Origin: SAR324 cluster bacterium JCVI-SC AAA005
Lineage (GTDB): Bacteria; SAR324; NAC60-12
Length of the DNA: 59,175 bases
Reading direction: 5' to 3'
Assembly: GCA_000224765.2 (NCBI GenBank)
Contig: AGAU01000322.1
Span: forward strand, 1-59,175
A model generated the notes under the pieces. That model was not told where the DNA came from and ran no database searches. It saw only the letters and a list, made by a program, of their open reading frames with translations. Of this stretch, positions 20,213 to 30,542 are shown piece by piece. Numbering within the stretch: the stretch's first letter is position 1; every line of letters begins with the position of its first letter. The translations under genes and the position numbers were made by a program.

Positions 20213-20679
20213 CAGGCCTCCTGTGTTTGAAGTTCTGCAGCCCGTCGTATTGCTTTGCGGATCCGCGGATAGGTCCCACATCGACAGATATTGCTCATCG
20301 CTTGGTCGATCTCTGCATCAGTGGGCTGAGTGTTGTAATGAAGCAAGGCTGCAGCAGCCATCAACTGGCCTGATTGACAATACCCACACTGGGGGACCTG
20401 CTCTTCTAGCCAAGCTCTTTGTACCGCATTCAATCCACCTGCTCCTAGTGCTTCGATGGTTGTGATTTCAGAATTCTCTGGCACCGCTTCAAATGGAAGG
20501 CTACAGGAGCGCATAGGTTTGCCATCTAGATGAACTGTACAAGCACCACACTGGGCAATCCCACAACCAAACTTTGTTCCAGTCAAGCCGACTTCATCCC
20601 TTATTACCCAGAGCAGCGGGGTGTCGGGCTCGAGATCTAGTTCAATTGCGGTTTGATTTATTCTAAGAGTCTTCTTCAT
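20212..20679 (-). CDS. (2Fe-2S)-binding small subunit of an isoquinoline-1-oxidoreductase-type dehydrogenase
   Basis: About 155 residues with the two-cluster layout of molybdenum hydroxylase small subunits. The N-terminal plant-type ferredoxin domain has [20 protein letters not shown] and RSCS; the C-terminal domain has [14 protein letters not shown] and [12 protein letters not shown]. It passes electrons from the molybdenum subunit, usually to a membrane cytochrome. The start is placed at the ATG at 20679 ([10 protein letters not shown]), which fits the family N-terminus; an in-frame upstream ATG overlaps the regulator gene. It is intact although its partner subunit is broken, so a working complex is unlikely unless a paralogue exists elsewhere. 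Confidence 0.9.
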   Translation of the reverse strand: MKKTLRINQTAIELDLEPDTPLLWVIRDEVGLTGTKFGCGIAQCGACTVHLDGKPMRSCSLPFEAVPENSEITTIEALGAGGLNAVQRAWLEEQVPQCGYCQSGQLMAAAALLHYNTQPTDAEIDQAMSNICRCGTYPRIRKAIRRAAELQTQEA

Positions 20680-20686
20680 GAATTCT

Positions 20687-21277
20687 TTACTGAGGTCGTG
20701 TGGATTGGGGTGAAAGATAGCGCCAGAGAATTTCAGAGGAAATTTTGGCGACTTCATCAACTTCTTTTTTGGAGAGATTGTACTTGATACTATGTTGAAT
20801 CACCGCCTCCAAGTGCCCGTGGATGATTGACAGTAATAGATTTGTAGGGAACTTAACTAGCTTGCCCTCCTGTTGACCCAACATGATCCACTCATAAGAT
20901 TCTTTCCAGTCATCCTCGATGGTTTCGTGAATACGCTGACTGACTTGATTACCCTGCCGCAGTTGCAGCATCAGTTGAAACTTCTTTGGATTTGCTGAAC
21001 CCCATTTCAGCAGTCGAGTATGGATCTCTTTAAATACAGCTTCAAAAGATCCATGGGGCTTTGGTTCTCTTTGAACTTCAGTCAATGCCTCACGTTTGAT
21101 CATCAGGTATACCTCGTCCAATAAATCATTCTTGGTTGGAAAATAAGTAAACAAGGTTCCCGTTGCCACCCCAGCATGTTTCGCAATATTTGCTGTTGTA
21201 GTATGCCAGAAGCCATCTTTTGCAAAAAGCTCAATAGCAGCTTTTTGCAGTGCTTGTTTCTTAGGAGGATAGTCCAT
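20687..21277 (-). CDS. TetR-family transcriptional regulator
   Basis: 196 residues. The N-terminal helix-turn-helix is clear: [40 protein letters not shown], read as helix 1, the turn and the recognition helix ending in the conserved Y-F-x-x-K. The C-terminal ligand domain is not assignable. It lies eight bases before the small molybdenum-hydroxylase subunit gene and 73 bases after the metallo-hydrolase gene, all leftward. The obvious target is the pair of palindromes at 22493-22542 upstream of the whole block. Confidence 0.9.
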   Translation of the reverse strand: MDYPPKKQALQKAAIELFAKDGFWHTTTANIAKHAGVATGTLFTYFPTKNDLLDEVYLMIKREALTEVQREPKPHGSFEAVFKEIHTRLLKWGSANPKKFQLMLQLRQGNQVSQRIHETIEDDWKESYEWIMLGQQEGKLVKFPTNLLLSIIHGHLEAVIQHSIKYNLSKKEVDEVAKISSEILWRYLSPQSTRPQ

Positions 21278-21349
21278 GAATCAAACTCATTTGAAGGCAT
21301 GCCAATAAAGAGGCTCTGTTCAATCTAGAACTCTAAATTTTCAACTTAT

Positions 21350-22465
21350 TCATTGTACTTGTTCCCACCAAGGGGAAAATTGATTTTTCAATGCGAGGTC
21401 GACTACTTGACCCAATTTTGGAGTCAGCAGCTCCATCCCAAGTTCCTTAGCAGCTTGTTGGGAACGCTTAATTGGTTCATCCCAGTCATGTAAGGAGAGT
21501 TCAAACATCGCACAGTGAATGGGGATCATCTTTTTTGCTTTAAGATCAATGGCAGCCTGGACTGCTTCCTCAGGCATATTATGGACTTCTCGCCAACGTT
21601 CATCGTATTGACCACTATCGATAAAGGCGACATCAAATGGCCCTAGCTGGTCCCCAATTTTTTGATAGTGTTCATCATAACCTGAATCACCGCTGAAGTA
21701 GATTTTAGTGTTCGGAGAATCTACCACCCAGGAAGCCCAAAGGGTCTTTTGACTCGTTCCCGTCCGTCCAGAAAAATGTTGGGCTGGTGTGCATATAAAG
21801 CGTATTCCTTCAAATTTATGTTCTGACCACCAATCCAGATCGATGATACGCTCTGCTGGAATTCCCCAATAGGTTAGGTGTGATTTGATTCCAAGTGGGA
21901 CCAAAAACTTTGTTCGCTTCTCTTGAAAGAACTGGATTGAACGCATATCTAGATGATCGTAGTGGTCATGCGAAATCACCACATAGTCTATTGGAGGGAG
22001 TTCCTCCAAGCTTAGTACAGCTGGTTGGAAACGCTGAACCAAAAAATTCACAGGGGCTGCAGAATTGGAGAAGACTGGATCAAGCAAAACTAGTTTGTTT
22101 TGGATATTCATCAACAATGTGGAATGTCCCAGCCAGATAAACCGAGTCGAATCTGTAGGTCTTAAAAAAGCCTTGAGACTAGGAGGATTGACTTCTGGAA
22201 GTGGCTTGTCAGGTACTCTGCGAGATGAATTACTTGAAAAATACTCAAGGGTCAGTCGCCAATTGATTCGCTCGTTCATTTTTTCGAGAATATCTGGGAT
22301 ACGGTTCTCAAAAACCTGCGTTTCCTGATTAAAGTGAGGTGATTTGCCATAATTGGACAACATTTCACCTGATGGAGTCTGCCCCAGTTGCTCCCAGATG
22401 GAACAAGAACTCAATAAACTTATGATGACAGGAGTCATCAAAAGCAGTGAGAAAAGATTACGCAT
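21350..22465 (-). CDS. Metallo-beta-lactamase-fold hydrolase, lipoprotein (NAPE-PLD/UlaG-like)
   Basis: About 371 residues. The metal-binding signature is VISHDHYDHLDM, with a further histidine in TPAQHFSGR, an aspartate in YFSGDSGYDEHY and a histidine in MIPIHCAMF. The fold matches the NAPE-PLD/UlaG branch, which includes phospholipid- and lactone-cleaving enzymes. The start is taken as the ATG at 22465 because it gives a lipoprotein signal (MRNLFSLLLM, cleaved before SSCSIW). The longer ATG at 22513 sits inside a regulator palindrome and would lengthen the leader oddly. First gene of the TetR-linked operon. Substrate unknown. Confidence 0.85.
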   Translation of the reverse strand: MRNLFSLLLMTPVIISLLSSCSIWEQLGQTPSGEMLSNYGKSPHFNQETQVFENRIPDILEKMNERINWRLTLEYFSSNSSRRVPDKPLPEVNPPSLKAFLRPTDSTRFIWLGHSTLLMNIQNKLVLLDPVFSNSAAPVNFLVQRFQPAVLSLEELPPIDYVVISHDHYDHLDMRSIQFFQEKRTKFLVPLGIKSHLTYWGIPAERIIDLDWWSEHKFEGIRFICTPAQHFSGRTGTSQKTLWASWVVDSPNTKIYFSGDSGYDEHYQKIGDQLGPFDVAFIDSGQYDERWREVHNMPEEAVQAAIDLKAKKMIPIHCAMFELSLHDWDEPIKRSQQAAKELGMELLTPKLGQVVDLALKNQFSPWWEQVQ

Positions 22466-22492
22466 TACGTATCCAAGAAAATTTACCATGCT

Positions 22493-22512
22493 ACAAACTG
22501 ACTGATCAGTCA
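22493..22512. promoter_or_regulatory. TetR-type operator, copy 1
   Basis: ACAAAC followed by the perfect 14-base palindrome TGACTGATCAGTCA (22499-22512). The form and length match known TetR-family operators. It lies in the leader of the metallo-hydrolase gene. Confidence 0.75.
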
Positions 22513-22522
22513 TATTTTCATC

Positions 22523-22542
22523 ACAAACTGACTAATCAGTCA
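22523..22542. promoter_or_regulatory. TetR-type operator, copy 2
   Basis: ACAAAC followed by TGACTAATCAGTCA, one base different from copy 1 over 20 bases. The two copies are exactly 30 bases apart, about three helical turns, so two dimers would bind the same DNA face. Confidence 0.75.
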
Positions 22543-22590
22543 ATCATCTTTCTAACTGTGATCAACTTTCTCGAATGTAATTACAAAAAC

Positions 22591-23802
22591 TCAGGTCGGC
22601 TGATTTTCACGATTTTCCATGGCAGGTACAGAAGAGGGCACCACTGCACCCAGGCACGCAAACATGGCAAAGAGTGCTAGAGTTCCTGCCAACAGAAATG
22701 CATTACTAAAGGCATAACCTGCAACCCAGCCGGCCAGAAGCGCGCCCAAGGCTCCAATTCCATCCATCAAAGAGAAGGCGAAGCCAAGTGCAGCTCCTTC
22801 TCTTGAACCTGCAAATTCCACTGCAGCAGCTAGAATCGCAGCTCGGACACCTTGCAATAAGGCCAATGCTAGTAACAGCATTGCCAATACAGCAAACAAA
22901 TTGGAGGTCGAGTCTACTGCATAGGCAGCAAATGCAGCGACGGCCGCCCCACCATTGAAACTTAAAATCACTTTCCGACGCCCTACTCTGTCTGATAACT
23001 TTCCGACATATGGCTGAGCTAGCGCCCCAACCAAAACCATTACCGCATAGATCAACCCAGTCTCTGATGAAGACAGTCCCTTGTCTTGCTGCAAATACAG
23101 TGGAATCATACTGATCAAGGCCACCATCGCCATATGATAAGTACTCATCATTAAGACAATTCGGCGTCCTTTGGAACCAGCCCACGTTTTGAAGACCACA
23201 CCAAATTCATGACGATTCCATTGCATGCGACTAGTTTGAAGGGGAATGTGTTTCATCTGAATGATAAACCAAACACCCATTAGCGCAGCAGGTAGAGTGA
23301 TTAGCTGTAAGGTGTTTCGCCAGTCAATCATGGTCAGTAGGAAACCCACAATTAGCGGACCAACTACTGCTGAGAGGGTCCCTCCAATCGCGTGAATTCC
23401 AAGTGCCTGAGCTCTCCGTGATGGTGTTTGTTGAACAAGAATGGATGTTGCCAGGGGGTGCCAAGCAGCATCACCACTCCCCCCAAAGGCAAGCAGAAAT
23501 GCAAGAAGCCAAAATCCGGGTGCCAAAGAGGCCAGCCAATAACCAATCACCACCCACCAGAAGGTGATCATCAGTAAACGACCACGATTTAGTGCTGCAT
23601 CGGCTACCAAACCCGCTGGCAAGAAGCCAAGAGCAGAACCCCACCCTTGCAAAGCCAACAGCAAACCAACCTCTGCTGTCGACAGATCCATCTCCAAGGC
23701 AATCGCAGGAGCTAAAACAACCAGAGAGACTGGAGCAATATCATTTGCAAAATGCCCGACCGAGAAGGGTAGCAGCCAGCTGCGTGGCTTGGAGATACTC
23801 AT
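22591..23802 (-). CDS. Major facilitator superfamily transporter
   Basis: Twelve-helix inner-membrane transporter, 403 residues. The MFS loop motif between helices 2 and 3 is degenerate (GLVADAALNRGRLLM), and the equivalent motif in the second half is clear (YVGKLSDRVGRRKVIL). A proline/glycine-rich helix 5 region (IGGTLSAVVGPLIVGFLL) resembles motif C of drug antiporters, suggesting export rather than uptake. Its stop is about 50 bases from the twin operators on the far side of the metallo-hydrolase promoter, so it is not clearly part of that regulon. Substrate unknown. Confidence 0.88.
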   Translation of the reverse strand: MSISKPRSWLLPFSVGHFANDIAPVSLVVLAPAIALEMDLSTAEVGLLLALQGWGSALGFLPAGLVADAALNRGRLLMITFWWVVIGYWLASLAPGFWLLAFLLAFGGSGDAAWHPLATSILVQQTPSRRAQALGIHAIGGTLSAVVGPLIVGFLLTMIDWRNTLQLITLPAALMGVWFIIQMKHIPLQTSRMQWNRHEFGVVFKTWAGSKGRRIVLMMSTYHMAMVALISMIPLYLQQDKGLSSSETGLIYAVMVLVGALAQPYVGKLSDRVGRRKVILSFNGGAAVAAFAAYAVDSTSNLFAVLAMLLLALALLQGVRAAILAAAVEFAGSREGAALGFAFSLMDGIGALGALLAGWVAGYAFSNAFLLAGTLALFAMFACLGAVVPSSVPAMENRENQPT

Positions 23803-23987
23803 AAATCAAGAGACTATTTAAAGAGTTTTGTAAGAGGCAACGGTAAACCTCCGAGAAAATTTATCTACCAACGTTGGCTGAATCAACAAAAGCCCTGCAT
23901 GCGAAAGTTCCCACACAAACCAAGTTTTGACCAATAAAATTTTGCATTGCGCTAACAAAACACCTTCGCTAAATTTTTTCGGTGTTG

Positions 23988-24002
23988 AGACATCAGATGT
24001 CT
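23988..24002. promoter_or_regulatory. Palindrome upstream of the dead GntR gene
   Basis: AGACATC-A-GATGTCT, perfect 7-base arms around a single centre base, about 47 bases before the start of the GntR-type pseudogene. Its AGACA...TGTCT form is similar to operators of HutC-subfamily regulators, so it may be the former autoregulatory site. The rest of 23803-24048 shows nothing else recognisable. Confidence 0.5.
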
Positions 24003-24048
24003 GAAGCTTCTTTGGATTTCATTTACTCATTGTGAAGCAGAGGAAAAA

Positions 24049-24783
24049 ATCACGCTCCTACGAGTAGACAAACTGCTGACACGTCGGGTTCGGGAAGCTT
24101 TACTTCGACTGATCCGTGAATGAAATTACCAACCAGATGAAAAGATACCAACTGAAGCAGAGCTTGGAGAACTGTTAGGAGTTGGACGTTAAACGCTGAG
24201 AGAGGCCATCGGCAACCTTGTGGAGCAGGGAATTCAAAAAAAATCTCATGGGTGAGGGACGTTTCTAAGACAAATCCCTATCGTTCTTGAGAGTGGCTTG
24301 GAGGAACTGACCAGTGTTACAGAGCATATCCAAAAAGTAGGAGCCAAGCCTTCAACATGGCGGATCCAGGTGGAAAAGATACCCGCCGATGAGCGGCTGA
24401 GTCAAAAACTTGAAGTGCCTCAGGAAACAAGCTGTTACTGGATTGAAAGAGTCCGCTTCGCAGATGACGTACCAGCAGCCTATTGCATTGACGTCATCCC
24501 CGAAGATCTCTTACCAAAAGAACTAAAAGATCAGACCTTTCGGGACTCAATCTTTGAGCTACTGAGCAAAAACGGATATCCCGTTTCACATATCGAGAGT
24601 TACATCACCCCAACCCTTCTAAAACAGCATGAGCTGCCAGAATTAAACGGTGAGTCTGCATATTTTCTGCTGTTTGAAGAGGTGAATTGCGACATCAGTG
24701 GCTTCCCAGTCTGTTACAGCAACGATTATTACAGCAGTCAGGTTTTTGAATTCAAGATTATCCGGAAACGTCCCTTGGACTGA
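24049..24783 (+). pseudogene. GntR/HutC-family transcriptional regulator, dead
   Basis: A 245-codon relic in one continuous frame. An AGAGGA site leads to ATC at 24049 where ATG is expected, followed by TLLRVDKLLTRRVREALLRLIRE. Three in-frame stops follow inside the winged helix: TGA at 24121 (after LIRE), TAA at 24190 (in GVGR-TLREAIGNL, where serine is expected) and TGA at 24253 (in KSHG-GTFL, where arginine is expected). From 24298 the UTRA ligand domain is open to the end (WRIQVEKIP... to KIIRKRPLD). Lesions in both the start and the DNA-binding domain make this a true pseudogene. A UTRA fragment from the TTG at 24298 could still be translated. It probably once controlled the methylthioribose genes downstream. 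Confidence 0.85.
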
Positions 24784-24816
24784 TTCTAAACCCCCATTCA
24801 ACCAGAGGAAGAAATC

Positions 24817-26073
24817 ATGGAATACCGTCAGCTCAGCCCGGAAACGGTACCGGGCTTTCTAAAGGATATCCCCAGTATGCAAAAGATCTTTTCTGATTTG
24901 GATGATCTGGAAGTCGAGGAGGTGGGGGACGGAAACCTGAATTTTGTCTACAAGGTAAGGCAACGCAAGAATCCGGAACAAACAGTGGTAATCAAGCAGG
25001 CAGTACCTTTCCTACGAATTGTTGGAGAATCCTGGCCACTATCTCGGACCCGCATGAACTTTGAGATTCAGGCGCTTGAACACCACACGAAATATTGCCC
25101 ACAGCATGTCCCCCAAATCTACTACTCCTCCACGGACATGTCACTGGTGGTGATGCAGAACCTGAACAGACATGAGGTTCTGCGTGGTGAAATGATCCTG
25201 GGGAAGATCTTTCCCAAACTGGCTGAGCACATTTCCTCCTTTCTCGCAAACACCATCTTCCCAACGACTGATTGGTGCTTAACTGGGGGCGAGAAAAAAG
25301 CGATGGTGGGTAGGTTCATCAACCCTGAACTATGTAAGATCACCGAAGATTTTGTGCTGACCAATCCCTATGAAGATCACGAGACAAATGTCTACCACGA
25401 TAAGGTCACCCAGGCGGACAAAGACTATCTTCAGCAGGATTCCCAACTGAAAGTTGCGGTTTCGGAGATGAAATATATCTTCATGAACCATAGCGAGGCA
25501 CTGTTGCATGGTGATCTTCACATCGGCAGTATAATGGCTAATGAGGAAGAAACCTACGTCATTGATCCCGAGTTTGCCTTCTTTGGCCCGATCGGCTTCG
25601 ATGTGGGTGCCTTTATTGGCAATTTATTCCTTGCTTACTGTGCGCACGAAATACGTCAACCGATGCTGGGACGTGAGCCTTTCGAGTATCGTAACTGGAT
25701 TCTCCAGACAGCGGAGAAGACCTGGAATAAATTCCAGTCAAAGTTTGAAGCAAATTGGGTCGCACACGAACAAAATTTTCCACATAGCTACTGGAGTTAT
25801 CCAGAAGGACGAATTGGCTTCGCCTTACAGCGTCAGCGTTTCTTACGCCACATTTTTGAAGACACCATAGGGTTTGCCGCCTGTAAAATGATGCGACGCA
25901 TCTACGGTCTTGCCAAAGTTGCTGACATCGCTGAAATCCCCGATCTGAAAGCTCGTCTGGATGTGGAACGTAATGTCATGCGAATGGCTAAAGGGATGGT
26001 TAAACAACGTAGCGCCTTCCGTTCTATTGAGGAACTAACTGCATTGGCCCAAGAAATCTCTCCCTTACGCTGA
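24817..26073 (+). CDS. mtnK: S-methyl-5-thioribose kinase
   Basis: ATP-dependent kinase of the methionine salvage pathway, phosphorylating methylthioribose to methylthioribose-1-phosphate. 418 residues, close to the usual 400. The protein-kinase-like fold is visible: the nucleotide loop GDGNLNFVYKV, the lysine in TVVIKQAVPF, the catalytic loop LLHGDLHIGSIMA and the metal-binding VIDPEFAFFGPIGFDVG. The family arginine and tryptophan positions near the C-terminus also look conserved. It has an AGAGGAAG ribosome binding site before the ATG and lies 33 bases after the dead regulator. Together with mtnA 640 bases downstream it makes methylthioribulose-1-phosphate. Confidence 0.93.
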   Translation: MEYRQLSPETVPGFLKDIPSMQKIFSDLDDLEVEEVGDGNLNFVYKVRQRKNPEQTVVIKQAVPFLRIVGESWPLSRTRMNFEIQALEHHTKYCPQHVPQIYYSSTDMSLVVMQNLNRHEVLRGEMILGKIFPKLAEHISSFLANTIFPTTDWCLTGGEKKAMVGRFINPELCKITEDFVLTNPYEDHETNVYHDKVTQADKDYLQQDSQLKVAVSEMKYIFMNHSEALLHGDLHIGSIMANEEETYVIDPEFAFFGPIGFDVGAFIGNLFLAYCAHEIRQPMLGREPFEYRNWILQTAEKTWNKFQSKFEANWVAHEQNFPHSYWSYPEGRIGFALQRQRFLRHIFEDTIGFAACKMMRRIYGLAKVADIAEIPDLKARLDVERNVMRMAKGMVKQRSAFRSIEELTALAQEISPLR

Positions 26074-26092
26074 AGTATTGTGAATCTGATCG

Positions 26093-26446
26093 TTGAAATT
26101 CAAAAAAATCAGCAAGTCCTTTGGAGCAACACAGGCGCTTCGGGATGCATCCTTCTCCTCTAATTCAGGCGAGATCTTCGCCTTGGTTGGTGCGAATGGA
26201 GCCCTTAAATCCATTCTAATCAAAATCATCTGTAGCTACTATGAGGATTACGAAGGAGAAATTTATATTGAGAGCCAACATGTCTATCTTCACAGTCCTC
26301 AAGTTTCTTTTCGTAAAGGCCTACGTAGATTGCACCAGATTATTGACAAAGTTGTCGTACCTACGACGAGCATTACTGAAAATCTAGCTCTCAATGCGTA
26401 TTTGGATTCAGCAACCGGACTACGTTATCGTCGCCAACACATTTGA
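26093..26446 (+). pseudogene. Remnant of a ribose-type ABC transporter ATPase (N-terminal part)
   Basis: About 115 codons matching the N-terminal end of RbsA-type sugar ABC ATPases: FKKISKSFGATQALRDASF, then a Walker A that reads GANGALKSIL where GENGAGKSTL is expected, and a Q-loop region LHQIIDKVVVPTTSITENL. The P-loop glycine and threonine are lost, the protein stops at TGA 26444, and no signature or Walker B follows. It is therefore a dead fragment. It lies 20 bases after mtnK. Confidence 0.8.
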
Positions 26447-26646
26447 ATTAGAGCTAAAGTGCCACAAACCCAGCGGCAATTGGCGCGACCAGGATTCGAG
26501 CTTTGGCCATGAAACTGACCGGAGAGTGGCTGCCACAAGAAATCATGATTCCACCCATGCTCTTCACCCAGAAGATGCTTCGTGATAACAACACTAAGCA
26601 TTTCAATGCTCTCTTCGAAAAATTTCTAAAGTTCAATACTGTTTGA
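26447..26646 (+). pseudogene. Remnant of a ribose-type sugar-binding protein (C-terminal part)
   Basis: The frame ending at 26646 reads ALAMKLTGEWLPQEIMIPPM and LFTQKMLRDN near its end. This resembles the C-terminus of RbsB-like periplasmic binding proteins, where a K-x-hydrophobic-P-x-E-hydrophobic-x-hydrophobic-P pattern is common. It directly follows the ATPase fragment, as if a deletion removed the rest of the ATPase, the permease and most of the binding protein. The family match is from short motifs only. Confidence 0.5.
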
Positions 26647-26716
26647 TAGTGCCAGCGCAACTTCGATTCACGCAGATTCCGCAGGCAAGTTCTAACCTCC
26701 TATATCGGAAAACTCC

Positions 26717-27757
26717 ATGAGCCTCCCTTTGAGCCTTAAATGGCAAGAGAATGAGTTGATCATGTTAGATCAGACCCGTTTACCTATCGAAGAAGTGATG
26801 TTACGACCAAAGACCGTCGAAGCTGTCTTTGAAGCTATCAAAAGCCTAAGGGTACGGGGGGCACCTGCGATCGGTATTGCCGGTGCTTATGGACTAGTCA
26901 TTGCCATGCAGCACATGCGCAATCTCACTTGGCCAGAGTTTCTCTTGGAAGCAGAGCGCCAAGCAGGTTATCTCAACAGTGCTCGACCCACTGCGGTGAA
27001 TCTAAGTTGGGCGCTGAAGCGAATGATTGGGAAATTATCTCATCAGCACGACAGCGAAGCTGCCTATCAGGTCCTATCAGAGGAGGCCCAGATCATTCAT
27101 GAAGAAGATCGAAAACTCTGCCGGGGCATCGGTGAAAATGGACTTCCCCTCATCGAAGAGGGCATGGGAATCCTCACACATTGTAACGCAGGTGCATTGG
27201 CAACAAGTGAACTTGGAACTGCGCTAGCCCCAATGTATTTAGCCCATGAAAAAGGTATTGGTTTCCGAGTTTATTCCGATGAAACTAGGCCGCTGCTTCA
27301 AGGTTCTCGACTGACAGCCTGGGAACTACAGCAAAGCGGGATCGACGTCACCACGATCTGTGACAACATGGCTGCAGTGATGATGCAGGAAGATAAGATT
27401 GATATGGTGATCGTGGGAACTGATCGGGTTGCGGCTAATGGGGACGTCGCCAACAAGATTGGGACCTTCAACGTTGCGATACTGGCGAACTATTTCAAAA
27501 TCCCTTTTTATGTAGCCTGCCCTGCGTCAACTATTGATCTACAAACTCCAACTGGGGCTGAGATTGTGATTGAAGAACGAACTCCAGAAGAAGTGACAGC
27601 TTTTGGGGAACGCAGGACCGCACCAATCGATATCAAGGTGAGAAATCCCGCCTTCGACGTCACACCGGCAAATCTAGTAACTGGCATCATTACCGAACAG
27701 ACGATTCTTCGAGCACCATACAACGAGTCGATCCGTCAGACCTACGGTTCAGCCTGA
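26717..27757 (+). CDS. mtnA: S-methyl-5-thioribose-1-phosphate isomerase
   Basis: Converts methylthioribose-1-phosphate to methylthioribulose-1-phosphate in methionine salvage; cytoplasmic. 346 residues, the normal length. The family N-terminus is clear (MLDQTRLPIEEV, then VRGAPAIGIAGAYGL), and the catalytic residues are present: cysteine in ILTHCNAGALAT and aspartate in VGTDRVAANGDVANKIGT. The C-terminal PIDIKVRNPAFDVTP motif is also typical. It pairs with mtnK. No MtnB, MtnC, MtnD or MtnE genes are nearby, so later steps occur elsewhere or the product is used by another route. Confidence 0.95.
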   Translation: MSLPLSLKWQENELIMLDQTRLPIEEVMLRPKTVEAVFEAIKSLRVRGAPAIGIAGAYGLVIAMQHMRNLTWPEFLLEAERQAGYLNSARPTAVNLSWALKRMIGKLSHQHDSEAAYQVLSEEAQIIHEEDRKLCRGIGENGLPLIEEGMGILTHCNAGALATSELGTALAPMYLAHEKGIGFRVYSDETRPLLQGSRLTAWELQQSGIDVTTICDNMAAVMMQEDKIDMVIVGTDRVAANGDVANKIGTFNVAILANYFKIPFYVACPASTIDLQTPTGAEIVIEERTPEEVTAFGERRTAPIDIKVRNPAFDVTPANLVTGIITEQTILRAPYNESIRQTYGSA

Positions 27758-28329
27758 AAAGAATTAGAGCGCACCCCAATTTTGTGAATCAAAACCGAAT
27801 TGAAAGGAATTACCAGTTGGTTTGCCCTGGATTGACTGGATTCGAAAGTCTTGACTGACTAAGCCAAAATCGAAGACTGGGACTACCGATCATAGCCCCG
27901 CCTGCTTTCTTGGGTCCGTATGTTCTTTCCCCCAATCCAGAAATCTCGGTTGAGCACTTGTTCAGAACAATTTTTCGGATGGTAGGAGCAGATTGCATCA
28001 TGTTTCCGATCCCAAGCGAATGATTCAGTTTTCAATCCGCTCAGGAAATGATTAGCCACCAAATTTTGGTTCTGAGCAACTCGATACATCTTAGGCAGAA
28101 GATCTCCAATACTATGTCCATAAATCGGATGAACTGGTCATTCCTGCACCCTTCACTGCTAGCATTCCTGGAATACAGCTAAATGAGTGACTGAGAAATA
28201 GCCTTATTTGGGGGTTGGTTGGTTTCGAGATGGGATCCAAGATTGACAAAAAAATATCTGGTAGAGTTCCTTCAGCAACCTCTTTAATGGCATAGTCACT
28301 CGCAGAAGAAACAAGTAACGGAAAAGGAC
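27758..28329. other. Gene-free region with unidentified coding remnants
   Basis: About 570 bases between the convergent mtnA and pobA genes. Short open stretches on both strands look protein-like, for instance EDLQYYVHKSDELVIPAPF on the + strand near 28100-28160 and a leftward stretch around 27890-28090. None belongs to a family I recognise and none has a start with a good ribosome binding site. It is probably decayed coding sequence. Confidence 0.4.
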
Positions 28330-29535
<1,206 letters not shown>

Positions 29536-30493
29536 TCACCCAATTGGCTTTCTAGGAAGTCTTTCAAGGTAAGCACCATTCATCACTACTTCCATCACCA
29601 AATTCGGTTTGGCTGCTTGAGCATGTAAGGCAGTCTTATTGCCCCAGAGCATGCAAGAGAAACCAGAATGAGGCGAAAGCGCCATATATTCCAGCGGTAT
29701 GTGGTGTGATACCCCTTCAATCAATCAGCTCAACCCGTCTTTGGTTTCCATTTCTTGAAGTTTTGTAATTACTAATCCCAAAACAACTGTCTTTGGAGCA
29801 TGATGTAAAGAAGCGAAATCTCTGGGCGATCTGCAGACGATCTGCGATGGCTGCATTGATCAACTGTGCACAGCGTTTGAGCAAGGCATCCAGATCTTGT
29901 ACTCGTTATCGAGCATCTTCCCTCACTTTAGGAGCGCATAAATAAGCCGTATTCGTGTCGCAAAGCCGAACATAATTTACTCCTCGCTCAACGTAAGAAC
30001 GCAGTTTGTCCTGATCAGCCTTGCCAACATCCGAGTAAAATCCTTCCATTTCTGGATAAGCCCCTTCTCTGATTGCTTTGCGACCTCCTCGAAAGTGAAG
30101 TACAGTTGGAGAGGTAATAGCATCTTGGGGGTCCTGCTGTTAATTGATTTCAAAAAGTCAAAGTCTGCTCCTTGGATGGAACGCAGGTGCCTGACCTTAC
30201 CCTCAACCTTCATCACAGATAAGGCAAAATTGATACTCGCCTTCGGTCAGGACTCAAACAAGTTGACTCAGGAAATCCGTATGAAGATAGGTTCTACGAT
30301 ATTCTCCATCAGTGATTCCCTCAAAGCCCAGATCTTCCTGAAATTTGACATTATCGAGAATAGCTCAGTATTCAACCTTGAGTAATTGCTAAGCACTTAT
30401 TTCTGTGTTGAGCAATTGTTTACGGGCATCCAACAAAAACTTAGGTCGTAGGAAACTGTAAACGTAGTCATCACGGAATGATGGCTGTTACAT
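29536..30493 (-). pseudogene. MetE-like (cobalamin-independent methionine synthase family) gene, dead
   Basis: Short-form MetE-family relic. From an ATG at 30493 it reads M, TAA, QPSFRDDYVYSFLRPKFLLDARKQ, then in-frame stops at 30389 (TAG), 30365 (TGA) and 30254 (TGA) around GFEGITDGEYRRTYLHTDFL. A shifted frame gives KVRHLRSIQGADFDFLK and, after another shift, RLCDTNTAYLCAPKVRE and LINAAIADR. About 50 codons that should carry the zinc-binding HxCxGN region are missing. The end resumes with KTVVLGLVITKLQEMETKDG, a TGA, and IPLEYMALSPHSGFSC, where the expected zinc cysteine is serine. Nothing here can be functional. Confidence 0.88.
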
Positions 30494-30542
30494 CTGTTTT
30501 TCTCAGTCAATTAAAATGAAGACTGTAACGAATTGTGGAAAC

